DNA of 11,181 bases from an uncultured Acholeplasmatales bacterium (GCA_937877075.1 CALEGD010000098.1:1-11181), one strand, 5' to 3'; numbered from the stretch's first letter, positions 1-7,530 are shown. Made by a program: numbers and translations. Notes: generated from the letters alone by a model not told the origin.

Positions 1-1161
1 AAAATGAGAACTCATAATAATGGCGAGTTAAGATATACTGATGGTTGTACAAAGTGTCTCATTATCGGCGCTAGAATGTATCAAGAAAGATCAGTGGAAA
101 AACCAACGACTCAGATTACGGTTATGGGCAGTAATGATGCTTTTAATGAAAATTTACTGACAAGTCTTTCTTTAATTCGGAAAAGAATAAAAAATCCAAA
201 TTTAATTATGAAAAATTATATCATGGGAAAAGAATCGAATACAAATGTCAGCTTGATTTATATAAAAGGATTAGCGGAGGAAAGTATTTTAAAAGAGGTA
301 GAAAAACGAATCAATGAATCAAATATTCCGGAGGTTATTGATTCAAATTATCTAGAAGTTGTTCTTCGGGAAAAACAGTTTTCTATCTTTCCAAAATTTT
401 TTTATACCGAAAGACCTGATGTAGTAGCCGTTAATCTCCTCGAAGGCCGATTAGCGATTATGGTTGACAGCAGTCCGGAAGCTTTAATTATTCCCTCGCT
501 TTTTATCCAATTCCTTCAATCTACTGAGGACTTCCAACAAAAGGCAATAATCTCAACCTTCTTTCGTTTAATCAGATTATTAGGCTTGTTCATTTCTCTC
601 TTTCTTCCCGCCATATACATTATTTCAATTCTCCATCATTCCGAATTACTTCCGGCTAATTTGCTTTTTAGTATGGCTGGGCAAAGAGCTACCACTCCAT
701 TTCCGGCATATTTAGAATTGTTAATAGTTTTGATGTTTTTTGATTTGCTTCGAGAGTCCGGAACCAGAATGCCGACCTCCCTTGGAACCTCGCTGTCTTT
801 TGTAGGGGCGATTATCATCGGTCAGTCTTCGGTAGAAGCGGGATTAATTTCCCCTATCATAGTTATCGTCGCTTCCCTAACCGGTATAGGAGCCCTTTTA
901 CTACCAAATTACAAATTAAATCTTACGGTGACAGTATTAAAATACGTTTACACTCTTATTGGTGTTTCTTTTGGGTTATATGGTCTTACACTATCTTTTA
1001 TCCTCACAACAATTCATTTATGCAGTCTTCGAAGTTTTGGTATTGATTATTTTGCGCCGTTTGGACCTTTTAGTAAAGAAGGTCAAAAGGATGCAATCCT
1101 TCGTTTTCCAATGGAAAAACTTCGTAATAAACATCGAAAAAAAATACAATATCCTCATTAA
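1..1161 (+). CDS. gerAA: GerA-type spore germination receptor subunit A (5' partial)
   Basis: Subunit A of the GerA-type germinant receptor, which sits in the inner spore membrane and senses nutrients together with subunits B and C. The visible protein begins inside the conserved N-terminal cytoplasmic domain: a DGC-x-KCLIIG stretch, then the family signatures SLIRKRIKNPNL, YIKGLA and TERPDVVA-x-NLLEGR around residues 60-150. After these come the membrane part, with hydrophobic segments at about residues 185-215, 235-255, 265-305 and 310-345, and the family-typical IHLCSLRSFGIDYFAP near the C-terminus. Family members are about 480 aa and only about 386 are present. The frame is still open at base 1, so the ATG at base 4 is probably internal and roughly 95 N-terminal residues lie upstream. 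A native truncation cannot be excluded from this window. It is first in an A-C-B operon, with gerAC starting 9 nt after its TAA. Assignment to the GerA family is secure; the germinant is unknown. Confidence 0.95.
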   Translation, partial: KMRTHNNGELRYTDGCTKCLIIGARMYQERSVEKPTTQITVMGSNDAFNENLLTSLSLIRKRIKNPNLIMKNYIMGKESNTNVSLIYIKGLAEESILKEVEKRINESNIPEVIDSNYLEVVLREKQFSIFPKFFYTERPDVVAVNLLEGRLAIMVDSSPEALIIPSLFIQFLQSTEDFQQKAIISTFFRLIRLLGLFISLFLPAIYIISILHHSELLPANLLFSMAGQRATTPFPAYLELLIVLMFFDLLRESGTRMPTSLGTSLSFVGAIIIGQSSVEAGLISPIIVIVASLTGIGALLLPNYKLNLTVTVLKYVYTLIGVSFGLYGLTLSFILTTIHLCSLRSFGIDYFAPFGPFSKEGQKDAILRFPMEKLRNKHRKKIQYPH

Positions 1162-1170
1162 GGAGTCTCT

Positions 1171-2331
1171 ATGAAAAAAAAAATATTTATCGTAATACTA
1201 ATATTTACATGTCTTTTTTTAGGGGGGTGTACAAAGAAAAAATCAATAGAGAATTTGCAGATTGCGACGGGTTTATCACTTGATCTAGATGAGAATGGTA
1301 GTCTAGAGCTTTCCGCTCAAATATTGAACCATCATGCAGTCGGCGATCGTCCTCAAGAGGTCTCTCCGGTAATTGTCCTTAGCGAAACAGGAAGGACTAT
1401 TCAAGAAGCTTTTAGAAAACTGTCAACAATTCTTCCCGGTAAACTCTTTTTCTCACATTTTGAAATATTAGTAATTGGTGAAGAATTAGCTAAAGCAGGA
1501 ATTGCACCCTATATCTACTTTTTCTCAATTAATGAAGAAACTATACATCAATATAATATCATTGTCGCTCGCGGATGCAAAGGAAAAGATATTTTAAAAA
1601 TATTGAGTGTTGTTGAAAACATTCCAGCCATGTCACACTACGGAAAAATGATTTCCGCCCTTGATTTTTACGGAATCGGTAAGTTTTATACCGTTGATAA
1701 AACAATCAATGATATTAATAGCCCAGCGATAGCTTTAAGTCTCGGAAGCTTACAAATCATTGGTGATATTGAAAAGGGCAATAAACTTGATAATAGAAAA
1801 ACAATTGACCTAGCTACCTATACAAAAGTCTCTACTCTTGGAATATTTCGTTATGATTGCTTGGTAGGATGGTTAGATGAAGCAGAGTCAATCGGACTAA
1901 ATTATCTAACAAATCAAATTAAATCCAGTTTTGTCGTTGTTACAAAGGCAGATGGAAATCATGCTTCAATAGAGATTTATAAATCAAAGTTAAAAAAGAA
2001 ATTAATAGTCGAGGGGGATAAGATAAAATTCAAGTTGTCAATAAATTTTACCGGTGACATTACTGATGACCTAACTGGAATTACACCGCATACCAATCAA
2101 TATGTTGCGGACATTTTGGAAAGAGCAAAATACGAAATTAGAATAATGTGTGAAAAGGCTATTCAAAAAACAAAAGAATACAAACTAGATATTTTTGGTT
2201 TCGGAAGAGATATTTATCGCCAAAATAATTCACTATGGGAGAAGATTAAAGATAATTATCACGAAGAAATCTTTCCGAATATAGAATTTGAAATAATTGT
2301 TGATGGAGAATTAATTAGAGTAAAACCCTAG
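1171..2331 (+). CDS. gerAC: Ger(x)C-family spore germination lipoprotein
   Basis: Lipoprotein C subunit of the GerA-type germinant receptor, expected on the outer face of the inner spore membrane. The 386-aa protein has a lysine-rich start, a hydrophobic signal and a lipobox LGGC at residues 17-20, so lipidation at Cys20 is expected. Family features follow: IATGLSLD, the SETGRTIQEAFRKLS region, a GWLDEAESIGLNYL segment near residue 230-245, and the C-terminal LDIFGFGRDIYR / W-x-KIK motif that is the hallmark of Ger(x)C proteins. Length matches the family. The ATG start is supported by an AAGGAG at 1160-1165, 5 nt upstream, which overlaps the gerAA stop codon and implies translational coupling. 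gerAB begins 9 nt downstream. The A-C-B order differs from the A-B-C order of the Bacillus subtilis gerA operon but is known elsewhere. Confidence 0.95.
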   Translation: MKKKIFIVILIFTCLFLGGCTKKKSIENLQIATGLSLDLDENGSLELSAQILNHHAVGDRPQEVSPVIVLSETGRTIQEAFRKLSTILPGKLFFSHFEILVIGEELAKAGIAPYIYFFSINEETIHQYNIIVARGCKGKDILKILSVVENIPAMSHYGKMISALDFYGIGKFYTVDKTINDINSPAIALSLGSLQIIGDIEKGNKLDNRKTIDLATYTKVSTLGIFRYDCLVGWLDEAESIGLNYLTNQIKSSFVVVTKADGNHASIEIYKSKLKKKLIVEGDKIKFKLSINFTGDITDDLTGITPHTNQYVADILERAKYEIRIMCEKAIQKTKEYKLDIFGFGRDIYRQNNSLWEKIKDNYHEEIFPNIEFEIIVDGELIRVKP

Positions 2332-2340
2332 GAGTTTTTT

Positions 2341-3474
2341 ATGAAAAAAACCTTTATTACAAAGCAGCAATTTTTCACAATCCTTTTTACGTATATGCTA
2401 AGCAATGAGTTATTTCGCGGATATTATTCCAGGGATTATCAAAATAACGTTTGGATTCCGCTTGTAATGGCAATTCCGATGTCAATTTTTCTCTTCTTTA
2501 TTTATAGCTTTATTTTCAAAAATACTAACTATTCCGATTTCAAAACTGCTATCGAAAAAATCCTCGGTCCATTTTTTTCGAAAATGTTTTTTATCATTTA
2601 TTCGATATATTTTGGCTTTTTATTATTGCTGGTTACTAGGGATTTAAGTGAATTAGTAAACTTGTATTTAATGCAAAACGAAATTTTTTGGTTTCTTACC
2701 GGAAGCCTTCTTCTCGTTACCCTTTATGCACTTAATAAAGGAATTGAATGTGTTGCTCGTTATTCTACAATCATCTTCTTTATTTCAATTATTTCATTTG
2801 CGTTATTCTTTACTCTTCTTATGATAATCAACAAACCAGATTATGCAAACTTATTACCGATTCTGCCTAATGGTATCATACCGCTATTAAAACCGGCATT
2901 ACAGATGTCTTACAGTATCCCGATGGGGGAAATATTTATTTTAATTATAATCTTTCAATATATCAAGCCGGAGCAGAAAAGCAAAGCATTCAAAACATCA
3001 TATTTGGGAATCATTTTTGTCGGTATTATTAATTTATTGATTGCAATTGCTAATATTATCTTTCTTGTATCAGAAAATCTTCAAATGGGCTTTGGTTTAA
3101 CCATGCGACTCTGGAGAAAAATTGATTTAGAGGAATTTATCCAAAGATTTGACCTCATCGTTTTAAATATTTTAGTTTTACATGTGATTGTCAAGACAAC
3201 TGTCCTACTCCTTGCTTCAGGAAAAACATTTGGTGCAATTTTCAAAATAAAAAAACAAAAGTTTATCTTTCCTATCATTTGTATTATTATATTTTTCTTG
3301 TTGATGATAGTTTTTACTGATTATACAAAACTAATCGAATTTAGAACTAAAATCATCATTCCTTATATTAAAATTATTTTTGAAGTTTTTATTCCAATTC
3401 TGATTGTTATTATTTCCTTTCTAAGGAAAAATAAAATTAGTAAAGAAAATAAACAAATAGATTATAATATCTAA
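2341..3474 (+). CDS. gerAB: GerAB-type spore germination permease subunit
   Basis: B subunit of the germinant receptor, a spore_permease-family protein of the amino acid-polyamine-organocation transporter superfamily. In the characterised receptors this subunit binds the germinant. The 377-aa protein is almost entirely hydrophobic, with about ten membrane segments (roughly residues 10-25, 37-58, 80-98, 115-132, 142-163, 193-207, 219-243, 272-292, 308-327, 340-362). Family landmarks include SNELFRG near residue 21, GIECVARYS at 134-142, and FIQRFDLIVLN at 266-276, where the usual F-x-R-x-E has Asp instead of Glu. The C-terminal tail is short and lysine-rich. The start has an AGGAG at 2330-2334 that overlaps the gerAC TAG, with 6 nt to the ATG. 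It is the last ger gene; no terminator is obvious after it, so read-through into the downstream dioxygenase gene is possible. Confidence 0.94.
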   Translation: MKKTFITKQQFFTILFTYMLSNELFRGYYSRDYQNNVWIPLVMAIPMSIFLFFIYSFIFKNTNYSDFKTAIEKILGPFFSKMFFIIYSIYFGFLLLLVTRDLSELVNLYLMQNEIFWFLTGSLLLVTLYALNKGIECVARYSTIIFFISIISFALFFTLLMIINKPDYANLLPILPNGIIPLLKPALQMSYSIPMGEIFILIIIFQYIKPEQKSKAFKTSYLGIIFVGIINLLIAIANIIFLVSENLQMGFGLTMRLWRKIDLEEFIQRFDLIVLNILVLHVIVKTTVLLLASGKTFGAIFKIKKQKFIFPIICIIIFFLLMIVFTDYTKLIEFRTKIIIPYIKIIFEVFIPILIVIISFLRKNKISKENKQIDYNI

Positions 3475-3485
3475 GAGACTTTTTT

Positions 3486-3529
3486 CAAGAATAACCAACT
3501 TCTTGCATATTATGTAAGGAGAGGTATAT
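3486..3529 (+). promoter_or_regulatory. Inverted repeat, -10-like element and RBS before the dioxygenase gene
   Basis: In the 55-nt gap after gerAB there is a perfect 6-bp inverted repeat, CAAGAA (3486-3491) and TTCTTG (3500-3505), with an 8-nt spacer. A TATTAT at 3508-3513 follows immediately and could be a -10 element. The only nearby -35 candidate is a poor TTCAAG (3484-3489), 18 nt away, so any promoter is weak or needs an activator or alternative sigma factor. CATATTAT (3506-3513) also resembles a sigma-E -10, but I found no -35 at the right distance. AAGGAG at 3516-3521 is a good ribosome binding site, 8 nt before the ATG. Confidence 0.35.
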
Positions 3530-4183
3530 ATGATAAAAGATAAGTTTCATAAGTATTTTAAGGATTTTCGCCAAGAGGAATTTAATACCTTAAGTTATAG
3601 TTTTGAAGACAGTCCCAATTGTCTTTTAACAACTAAAACCGAGCTCGGACCATATTATATTGAAAACACTCCCGATCGAATCAATATCAAGGAAGATCAA
3701 AAGGGAATTGGTCTCTTTCTCGGACTAAAGATTGTAAATATGAAGGATTGTACTAACATCCATAAGGCAAGGGTTGAACTCTGGCAAGCAAATGCGGAAG
3801 GTGAATATTCGGGATTTGATCTTGGAAAGGTCACCGAAACACCGACGAATAGTAAAAGGTGGTTAAGAGGCTATCAGGAAAGTGATTATCTAGGCTTTGT
3901 CGAGTTTGAGACAATTTACCCGGGAAAATACCGGAACCGAACTAATCATTTGCACTTAAAGATTTCCTATCAAGGACAAGAAAAGCTAATTACCCAGCTC
4001 TTCTTCCCTCAAAATATCAACGATTACATTTCTACCCTATCTCCTTATAATCTAAATCCTGCTCTCGTTACTAATTATAATGATCCAGTAATCAGAAGTA
4101 ATCAAGGCTGTAAAGGCTGTTGGCCGAAGGTTAGTCCTTTTGGCAGTCGCTATATCGCAACCCTAACGATCGGGCTTGATTGA
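3530..4183 (+). CDS. Intradiol ring-cleavage dioxygenase family protein
   Basis: Resembles intradiol dioxygenases, non-haem Fe(III) enzymes that cleave catechol rings with O2 between the two hydroxyls. Family landmarks appear in order: TELGPYYI (residues 37-44), RVELWQANAEGEYSG (81-95), RGYQ-x-SDYLGFVEFETIYPGKY (113-134) and RTNHLHLKI (137-145). The likely iron ligands are all present: Tyr93, Tyr134, His140 and His142. Spacing matches the shorter protocatechuate/secreted-type members. No signal peptide or membrane segment is visible, so it should be cytoplasmic, or in the spore if made during sporulation. At 217 aa it resembles the core domain with a short N-terminal extension. A CxxC (Cys194, Cys197) lies near the C-terminus. 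It follows the ger operon by 55 nt on the same strand and ends at a strong terminator. The stop is TGA followed directly by TAG. Family membership is fairly sure; substrate and role are unknown. Confidence 0.8.
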   Translation: MIKDKFHKYFKDFRQEEFNTLSYSFEDSPNCLLTTKTELGPYYIENTPDRINIKEDQKGIGLFLGLKIVNMKDCTNIHKARVELWQANAEGEYSGFDLGKVTETPTNSKRWLRGYQESDYLGFVEFETIYPGKYRNRTNHLHLKISYQGQEKLITQLFFPQNINDYISTLSPYNLNPALVTNYNDPVIRSNQGCKGCWPKVSPFGSRYIATLTIGLD

Positions 4184-4190
4184 TAGGTAA

Positions 4191-4223
4191 AAAAATCTCA
4201 TCTTCAGAATAGATGAGATTTTT
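4191..4223. terminator. Bidirectional rho-independent terminator
   Basis: A perfect 13-bp stem (4191-4203 with 4211-4223) with a 7-nt loop, flanked by an A-run on the left and a T-run on the right, so it can terminate on both strands. It separates the dioxygenase gene (ending 4183) from the convergent cvfB-like gene (ending 4247). Confidence 0.9.
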
Positions 4224-4246
4224 AATAGATATCCGCATAAGACGAT

Positions 4247-5089
4247 CTATAATAAGACTATTTTATCAGTTTGAATTTCAATCAAACCATCTTTATAAAG
4301 ATTACCGATGGCATTTTTGAAGGCGCGTTTACTCATGTTAAAAACTTTATTAATTACCAAAGCATCACTATTTTCTGTAATAGCCATCGCACCGTAATTT
4401 TCTTTTAAATATTCAAGAATCTTTTCTCGATCAGAGAGGATTCGACTTACCTTTTCCGCTGCCAAACTTCCGGCATAATCATCAAGATTCTTCCGAGAAA
4501 TTCGAACTTCTACTTTCTCACCAATCCGATATTTCTTTCTAAGCTCATCTTTATAAACAAAGATAATATTAAAGTTTTCGGTTACTAAATTTATACCACT
4601 CGGAGTAATCCTGTAAACATAACCGATGACATTGTCGCCGATTGATAGTGGCGACTTTTCCACTTCTAAAAACTCGGTTTTTGTTGCCGGTTTTGCGAGC
4701 AATCTGCCGCCTTGAATCTTTAACTTACAACCTATTTTATCATCAACATTCGGCCAAAGGCTGAAATCTTCCGGTAAATCATCCCGAGAAAGTAAAACAT
4801 CCTTAGAAACCCCAATATTGATAAAGGCGCCGATACTATAATTAAAATCGACAACCTTCCCAAAACCTAAATTTTCGGTGGTTACGGTCGGTTTATATAA
4901 AGTAGCTGCCAAACGACCTTTTTTATCGGCATAGATAAAGGCATTGACTTTTTCTCCGACTTGAAGATTTTGATAATTACTTTCATTGCGATGGAGAAAG
5001 TATTCGTTCTCATCATCAGCTAGCATATATCCGAGTTTAGTTTCTCTTATTACTTCATATTCTTGAATTTTTCCTAAGTTCTTGTCCAT
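4247..5089 (-). CDS. cvfB: CvfB/YitL-like S1-domain RNA-binding protein
   Basis: Resembles conserved virulence factor B (CvfB, YitL in B. subtilis), a protein with three S1-type beta-barrel domains and a C-terminal winged helix that binds RNA in Staphylococcus. The 280 residues fit this layout: barrels at about 5-66, 72-135 (FGKVVDFNYSIGAFINIG) and 150-213 (IGDNVIGYVYRITPSGINL), then a winged helix from about 220. The winged helix carries the family-typical FNMSKRAFKNAIGNLYKDGLI at 250-270. It starts 2 nt after the dinB stop. Its ribosome binding site (AAAGGAA, about 5096-5102 on the complement) lies within the end of dinB, so the two are very likely co-transcribed and translationally coupled. 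A role in RNA or expression control is inferred from the family; the target is unknown. Confidence 0.88.
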   Translation of the reverse strand: MDKNLGKIQEYEVIRETKLGYMLADDENEYFLHRNESNYQNLQVGEKVNAFIYADKKGRLAATLYKPTVTTENLGFGKVVDFNYSIGAFINIGVSKDVLLSRDDLPEDFSLWPNVDDKIGCKLKIQGGRLLAKPATKTEFLEVEKSPLSIGDNVIGYVYRITPSGINLVTENFNIIFVYKDELRKKYRIGEKVEVRISRKNLDDYAGSLAAEKVSRILSDREKILEYLKENYGAMAITENSDALVINKVFNMSKRAFKNAIGNLYKDGLIEIQTDKIVLL

Positions 5090-5091
5090 AA

Positions 5092-6285
5092 TTATTTCCT
5101 TTTATATTCATAATATCCACGATTAATACTTCCGGGACCAAAGTTTTTCTTGACAGATTTTAAAATCTTTTCAATTCCTTCTTCCTTTTCGATTTCTGAT
5201 AGATCATCAAAAATTGAATACTGTTTAACTTCTTCTTTTTCATCTAAAAGTCGATTTGCAAAGATACCGACCAAACGGATTTGGTCACCGGTTTTATAAA
5301 GTTCTTCAAAAATGTCTTCTACAACTAGGTATATTTCCCCGGCATCCCTAGTAGAGTTCTCAACAGAGCGACTGCGATTTATCTGTCTCATATCTGGATA
5401 TTTAAGAATTAATCCGATGGTTTGTGCAACTTTATGAGACTTTTCAAGGCGATGACTAACGGTATTGGCAATAACTTTTAGGGTTTGTTTTAAAAGTTCA
5501 ACATCAAAAACACTATTATCGAAGGTATGGGAATTGCTTACCGAAAGATTATCTGCTTCTTCTACAACTACCTCGGTGCTACCATATCCATTTGCTCTTT
5601 GAATTAAAGTTGAAGCCGAAACCTCTCCGACTATTTCCTTTAATAAATCAATATTTTCAAAATTTGCCAGATCGCCAATTGTTTCAATCCCTATTGCTTG
5701 AAGTTTCGGGGCAGTTTTTTTCCCAACTCCATACATATTACCAATCGGCAAAGGCCAAAGATATTTATCAATCTCTCTTCTTCTTAAAACCGTAATACCT
5801 AAAGGCTTCTTCATATCCGATGCCATTTTCGCAAGAAATTTATTCGGACCGATACCGATACTGCAAGGAAGATTATAATTATTTAAAAGGTGTTTTTGAA
5901 TTCGCTCTGCAAGCGCTAAAGGATGTTCGGTTTTACTGATTTCAGTTACATCAAGATACCCTTCATCAATCGAACCCCCTTCTACAAGTGGAGTTATTGA
6001 ATAAAGATAATCAAAAAATAATCTTGAGCATTCTTTATAAAGATGCATCTTCGGCTCAACAATAATCAACTCATTACAAAGCAAGAGTGCATCTCTGACT
6101 AACATGGTTGTTTTTATTCCAAATTTCCTAGCTTCATAACTAGGAGAGAGGATAATACCCCGATGTAGAGGGTCATGATGGGCAACCGCTATCGGTTGAC
6201 CGATTAAATCTTTATTTACTGCTCTCTCACAAGAAGCAAAAAAACAATTCATGTCAATATGAAAAATGATTTTTGGTGATTTCAT
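5092..6285 (-). CDS. dinB: DNA polymerase IV (Y-family translesion polymerase)
   Basis: Y-family error-prone polymerase that copies past damaged bases. The 397-aa protein has the palm motif IDMNCFFAS with catalytic Asp11 and probable steric-gate Phe16, and SIDE at 105-108 supplying Asp107 and Glu108. The following residues read GYLDVT where AYLDVT is usual, a conservative change. A helix-hairpin-helix thumb (YGVGKKTAPKLQAIGIETIGDL) lies at about 180-202, followed by a little-finger domain. QYSIF at 355-359 resembles the sliding-clamp-binding QLxLF motif and precedes a 38-residue basic tail. The ATG has a GGAAAG-type ribosome binding site (6295-6300 on the complement). It is the first gene of a leftward pair with cvfB. 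No canonical Gram-positive LexA box (CGAAC-N4-GTTCG) is visible upstream, but the promoter overlaps a large dyad (6320-6344). Confidence 0.95.
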   Translation of the reverse strand: MKSPKIIFHIDMNCFFASCERAVNKDLIGQPIAVAHHDPLHRGIILSPSYEARKFGIKTTMLVRDALLLCNELIIVEPKMHLYKECSRLFFDYLYSITPLVEGGSIDEGYLDVTEISKTEHPLALAERIQKHLLNNYNLPCSIGIGPNKFLAKMASDMKKPLGITVLRRREIDKYLWPLPIGNMYGVGKKTAPKLQAIGIETIGDLANFENIDLLKEIVGEVSASTLIQRANGYGSTEVVVEEADNLSVSNSHTFDNSVFDVELLKQTLKVIANTVSHRLEKSHKVAQTIGLILKYPDMRQINRSRSVENSTRDAGEIYLVVEDIFEELYKTGDQIRLVGIFANRLLDEKEEVKQYSIFDDLSEIEKEEGIEKILKSVKKNFGPGSINRGYYEYKRK

Positions 6286-6316
6286 AAAAATATTCTTTCC
6301 TTTTTTGTTCGGTTTA

Positions 6317-6347
6317 TGTTATAATATATACAGTACATATTATATCA
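6317..6347. promoter_or_regulatory. Overlapping divergent extended -10 promoters on a 25-bp dyad
   Basis: The dinB / small-membrane-protein intergenic region contains a dyad at 6320-6344 with arms TATAATAT and ATATTATA around a TAC-A-GTA core, broken by one mismatched pair (6328/6336). Each arm contains TATAAT. On the + strand it is preceded to give TGTTATAAT (6317-6325), and on the - strand it reads TGATATAAT (complement of 6339-6347), both fitting the extended -10 pattern TGn-TATAAT. Each promoter would start transcription near 6332, the dyad centre, running outward in opposite directions through the other's -10. The -35 regions are poor (TTCATT on the - strand, TTCCTT on the + strand). The dyad may also be an operator. 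Confidence 0.6.
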
Positions 6348-6367
6348 TATATTTTGAGGTGAATGAA

Positions 6368-6568
6368 GTGAAAAAAAATAAAACCAAACCGAGAAGAGAA
6401 CCTTTGATTAAAACCAAAGTAAAAGCAGATAATTCAATCGAAGTGGAAATGAAAACACCGTTAAAATCCAAGTTTGGAAAAATATTGATTTTGATGATTG
6501 TTGCCGGGATGACCGTCTTTACACTTTTTGGTTTAATTTATGCAATGGTTCAGGTTTTGAATAAATAA
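6368..6568 (+). CDS. Small single-pass membrane protein, function unknown
   Basis: A 66-aa protein that I do not recognise. The first 38 residues are strongly basic and hydrophilic, and residues 39-62 form one hydrophobic helix (ILILMIVAGMTVFTLFGLIYAMV) followed by only four residues. This suggests a near tail-anchored membrane protein with its N-terminus in the cytoplasm. The GTG start is chosen because GAGGTG (6356-6361) lies 6 nt upstream, just after the extended -10 at 6317-6325. The open frame continues upstream to 6266, but that would overlap dinB and the promoter. An ATG at 6363 is out of frame and stops at once. It is transcribed divergently from dinB and ends at a hairpin terminator. 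General layout resembles short DUF4044-like Firmicute membrane peptides, but I cannot claim membership. Confidence 0.75.
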   Translation: MKKNKTKPRREPLIKTKVKADNSIEVEMKTPLKSKFGKILILMIVAGMTVFTLFGLIYAMVQVLNK

Positions 6569-6598
6569 AAAGGAGTCTAAACAAAGACTTCTTTTTAT
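6565..6598. terminator. Bidirectional rho-independent terminator
   Basis: A 14-bp stem (6565-6578 with 6585-6598) with one G-U pair and a 6-nt loop, flanked by A-rich and T-rich tracts, so it works on both strands. Its left arm overlaps the stop codon of the small membrane protein gene. It also terminates leftward transcripts coming from spo0A, which ends at 6620. Confidence 0.85.
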
Positions 6599-6619
6599 TT
6601 TACCGTATTTTCTATATTA

Positions 6620-7432
6620 TTAAACAGCTCGCGAGAGAATTTCCCGACGCTCCCGTTTATGAATGAGCCGAAGTCGGTCGGCAATCATGGCGATAAACTC
6701 AGAATTGGTCGGTTTTGATTTATGGTAGGAAATTGTATAGCTAAAGATATCACTGATTGCATCAATATTTCCTCTGACCCAAGCTACTTCAATAGCATGT
6801 CTGATAGCTCTTTCTACCCTTGAGGATGTGGTGTTAAATTTCCTTGCCACTTCTGGATATAAAACCTTGGTAATATTCCCTAATATTTCAACATTATAAT
6901 AAACCATTGTGATGGCCTCGCGAATGTAAAGATAACCGCGAATATGAGCAGGAACACCGATTTCATGTAATAAGGTGGTGATTTCCGTATCAAGATCCGC
7001 CTTGTAATTCGCTAAATTATAGGAAGGAGTCTTATTATTATTTGAACTTTTTTGAATCTTCAAATCATTAATAATTTCCAACAAGTTTGAAAAATTAACC
7101 GGTTTTACAACAAAATAATCCGCGCCAAGTTCGGCAACACTGTTCATAATTTTCTCATTAGAGAATGCGGTAATGACAATGATGTTTTTTGGAACTTTGT
7201 ACTTATCCCTCTTAGTTTTCAGTTCCTGTAGGACTTTCATCCCGTCACAGTTCGGCATAAACAGGTCGAGAATTAAAAGATCAACCTGAGTCACTCTCAA
7301 AGTATTGAGTAAAGTGATACCGTCGGTATGAATCCCTACAACTTCAATTTCTTTTTTGTCTTGGAAAAAGTCCTGCAAGGTTTGCACAAACTCTTTCCCG
7401 TCGTCTGAAATAATAACTTTCAAACTTTCCAT
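6620..7432 (-). CDS. spo0A: Sporulation master response regulator Spo0A
   Basis: Spo0A is the phosphorelay-controlled transcription factor that commits the cell to sporulation. The 270-aa protein has a receiver domain at 1-120 with acidic Asp10 and Asp11, phosphoacceptor Asp56 (LLILDLFMP), Thr88 and Lys110. A poorly conserved linker of about 30 residues leads to the highly conserved effector domain from about 150. This contains GVPAHIRGYLYIREAI (159-174), recognition helix SRVERAIRHAIEVAW (204-218) and KPTNSEFIAMIADRLRL (240-256). Length and all key residues match the B. subtilis protein. The ATG is preceded by a very strong ribosome binding site, AGGAGGTGGA (complement of 7438-7447). A probable sigma-A promoter lies just upstream, and three Spo0A boxes lie further upstream, indicating autoregulation. 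The usual neighbour spoIVB is upstream on the same strand, but with an opposing small gene in between. Confidence 0.98.
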   Translation of the reverse strand: MESLKVIISDDGKEFVQTLQDFFQDKKEIEVVGIHTDGITLLNTLRVTQVDLLILDLFMPNCDGMKVLQELKTKRDKYKVPKNIIVITAFSNEKIMNSVAELGADYFVVKPVNFSNLLEIINDLKIQKSSNNNKTPSYNLANYKADLDTEITTLLHEIGVPAHIRGYLYIREAITMVYYNVEILGNITKVLYPEVARKFNTTSSRVERAIRHAIEVAWVRGNIDAISDIFSYTISYHKSKPTNSEFIAMIADRLRLIHKRERREILSRAV

Positions 7433-7459
7433 ATATATCCACCTCCTAATACGCTTTCT

Positions 7460-7488
7460 AATTTACACTATTTTATTAAATATAGCAA
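7460..7488 (-). promoter_or_regulatory. Probable sigma-A promoter of spo0A
   Basis: On the complement, TTGCTA (7488-7483) and TAAATT (7465-7460) are separated by 17 nt, each matching four of six positions of the vegetative consensus. Transcription would start near 7453, giving a short leader of about 20 nt that holds the strong ribosome binding site. A sigma-H promoter with correct spacing was not found. Confidence 0.5.
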
Positions 7489-7510
7489 GATGTTTATAAT
7501 TATTTTTAAT

Positions 7511-7530
7511 TTTTCATTAATTTTCATTAA
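7511..7530. repeat. Two tandem copies of a 10-bp unit
   Basis: The unit ttttcattaa occurs twice without a gap (7511-7520 and 7521-7530), between the proposed spo0A promoter and the nearest Spo0A box. It is an exact direct repeat but AT-rich, so it could be chance or a regulator site. Confidence 0.5.

Noticed and set aside
959..1174. Second + frame overlapping the end of gerAA
   Set aside because: It overlaps the conserved C-terminal part of GerAA in another frame and has no ribosome binding site.
6301..6320. LexA/SOS box upstream of dinB
   Set aside because: GTTCG and CGAAC fragments occur but not the full CGAAC-N4-GTTCG palindrome.
6266..6367. Upstream extension of the small membrane protein to an ATG at 6266 (100 aa)
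   Set aside because: It would overlap the dinB start and its own promoter and dyad, and lacks a ribosome binding site; the GTG at 6368 has one.
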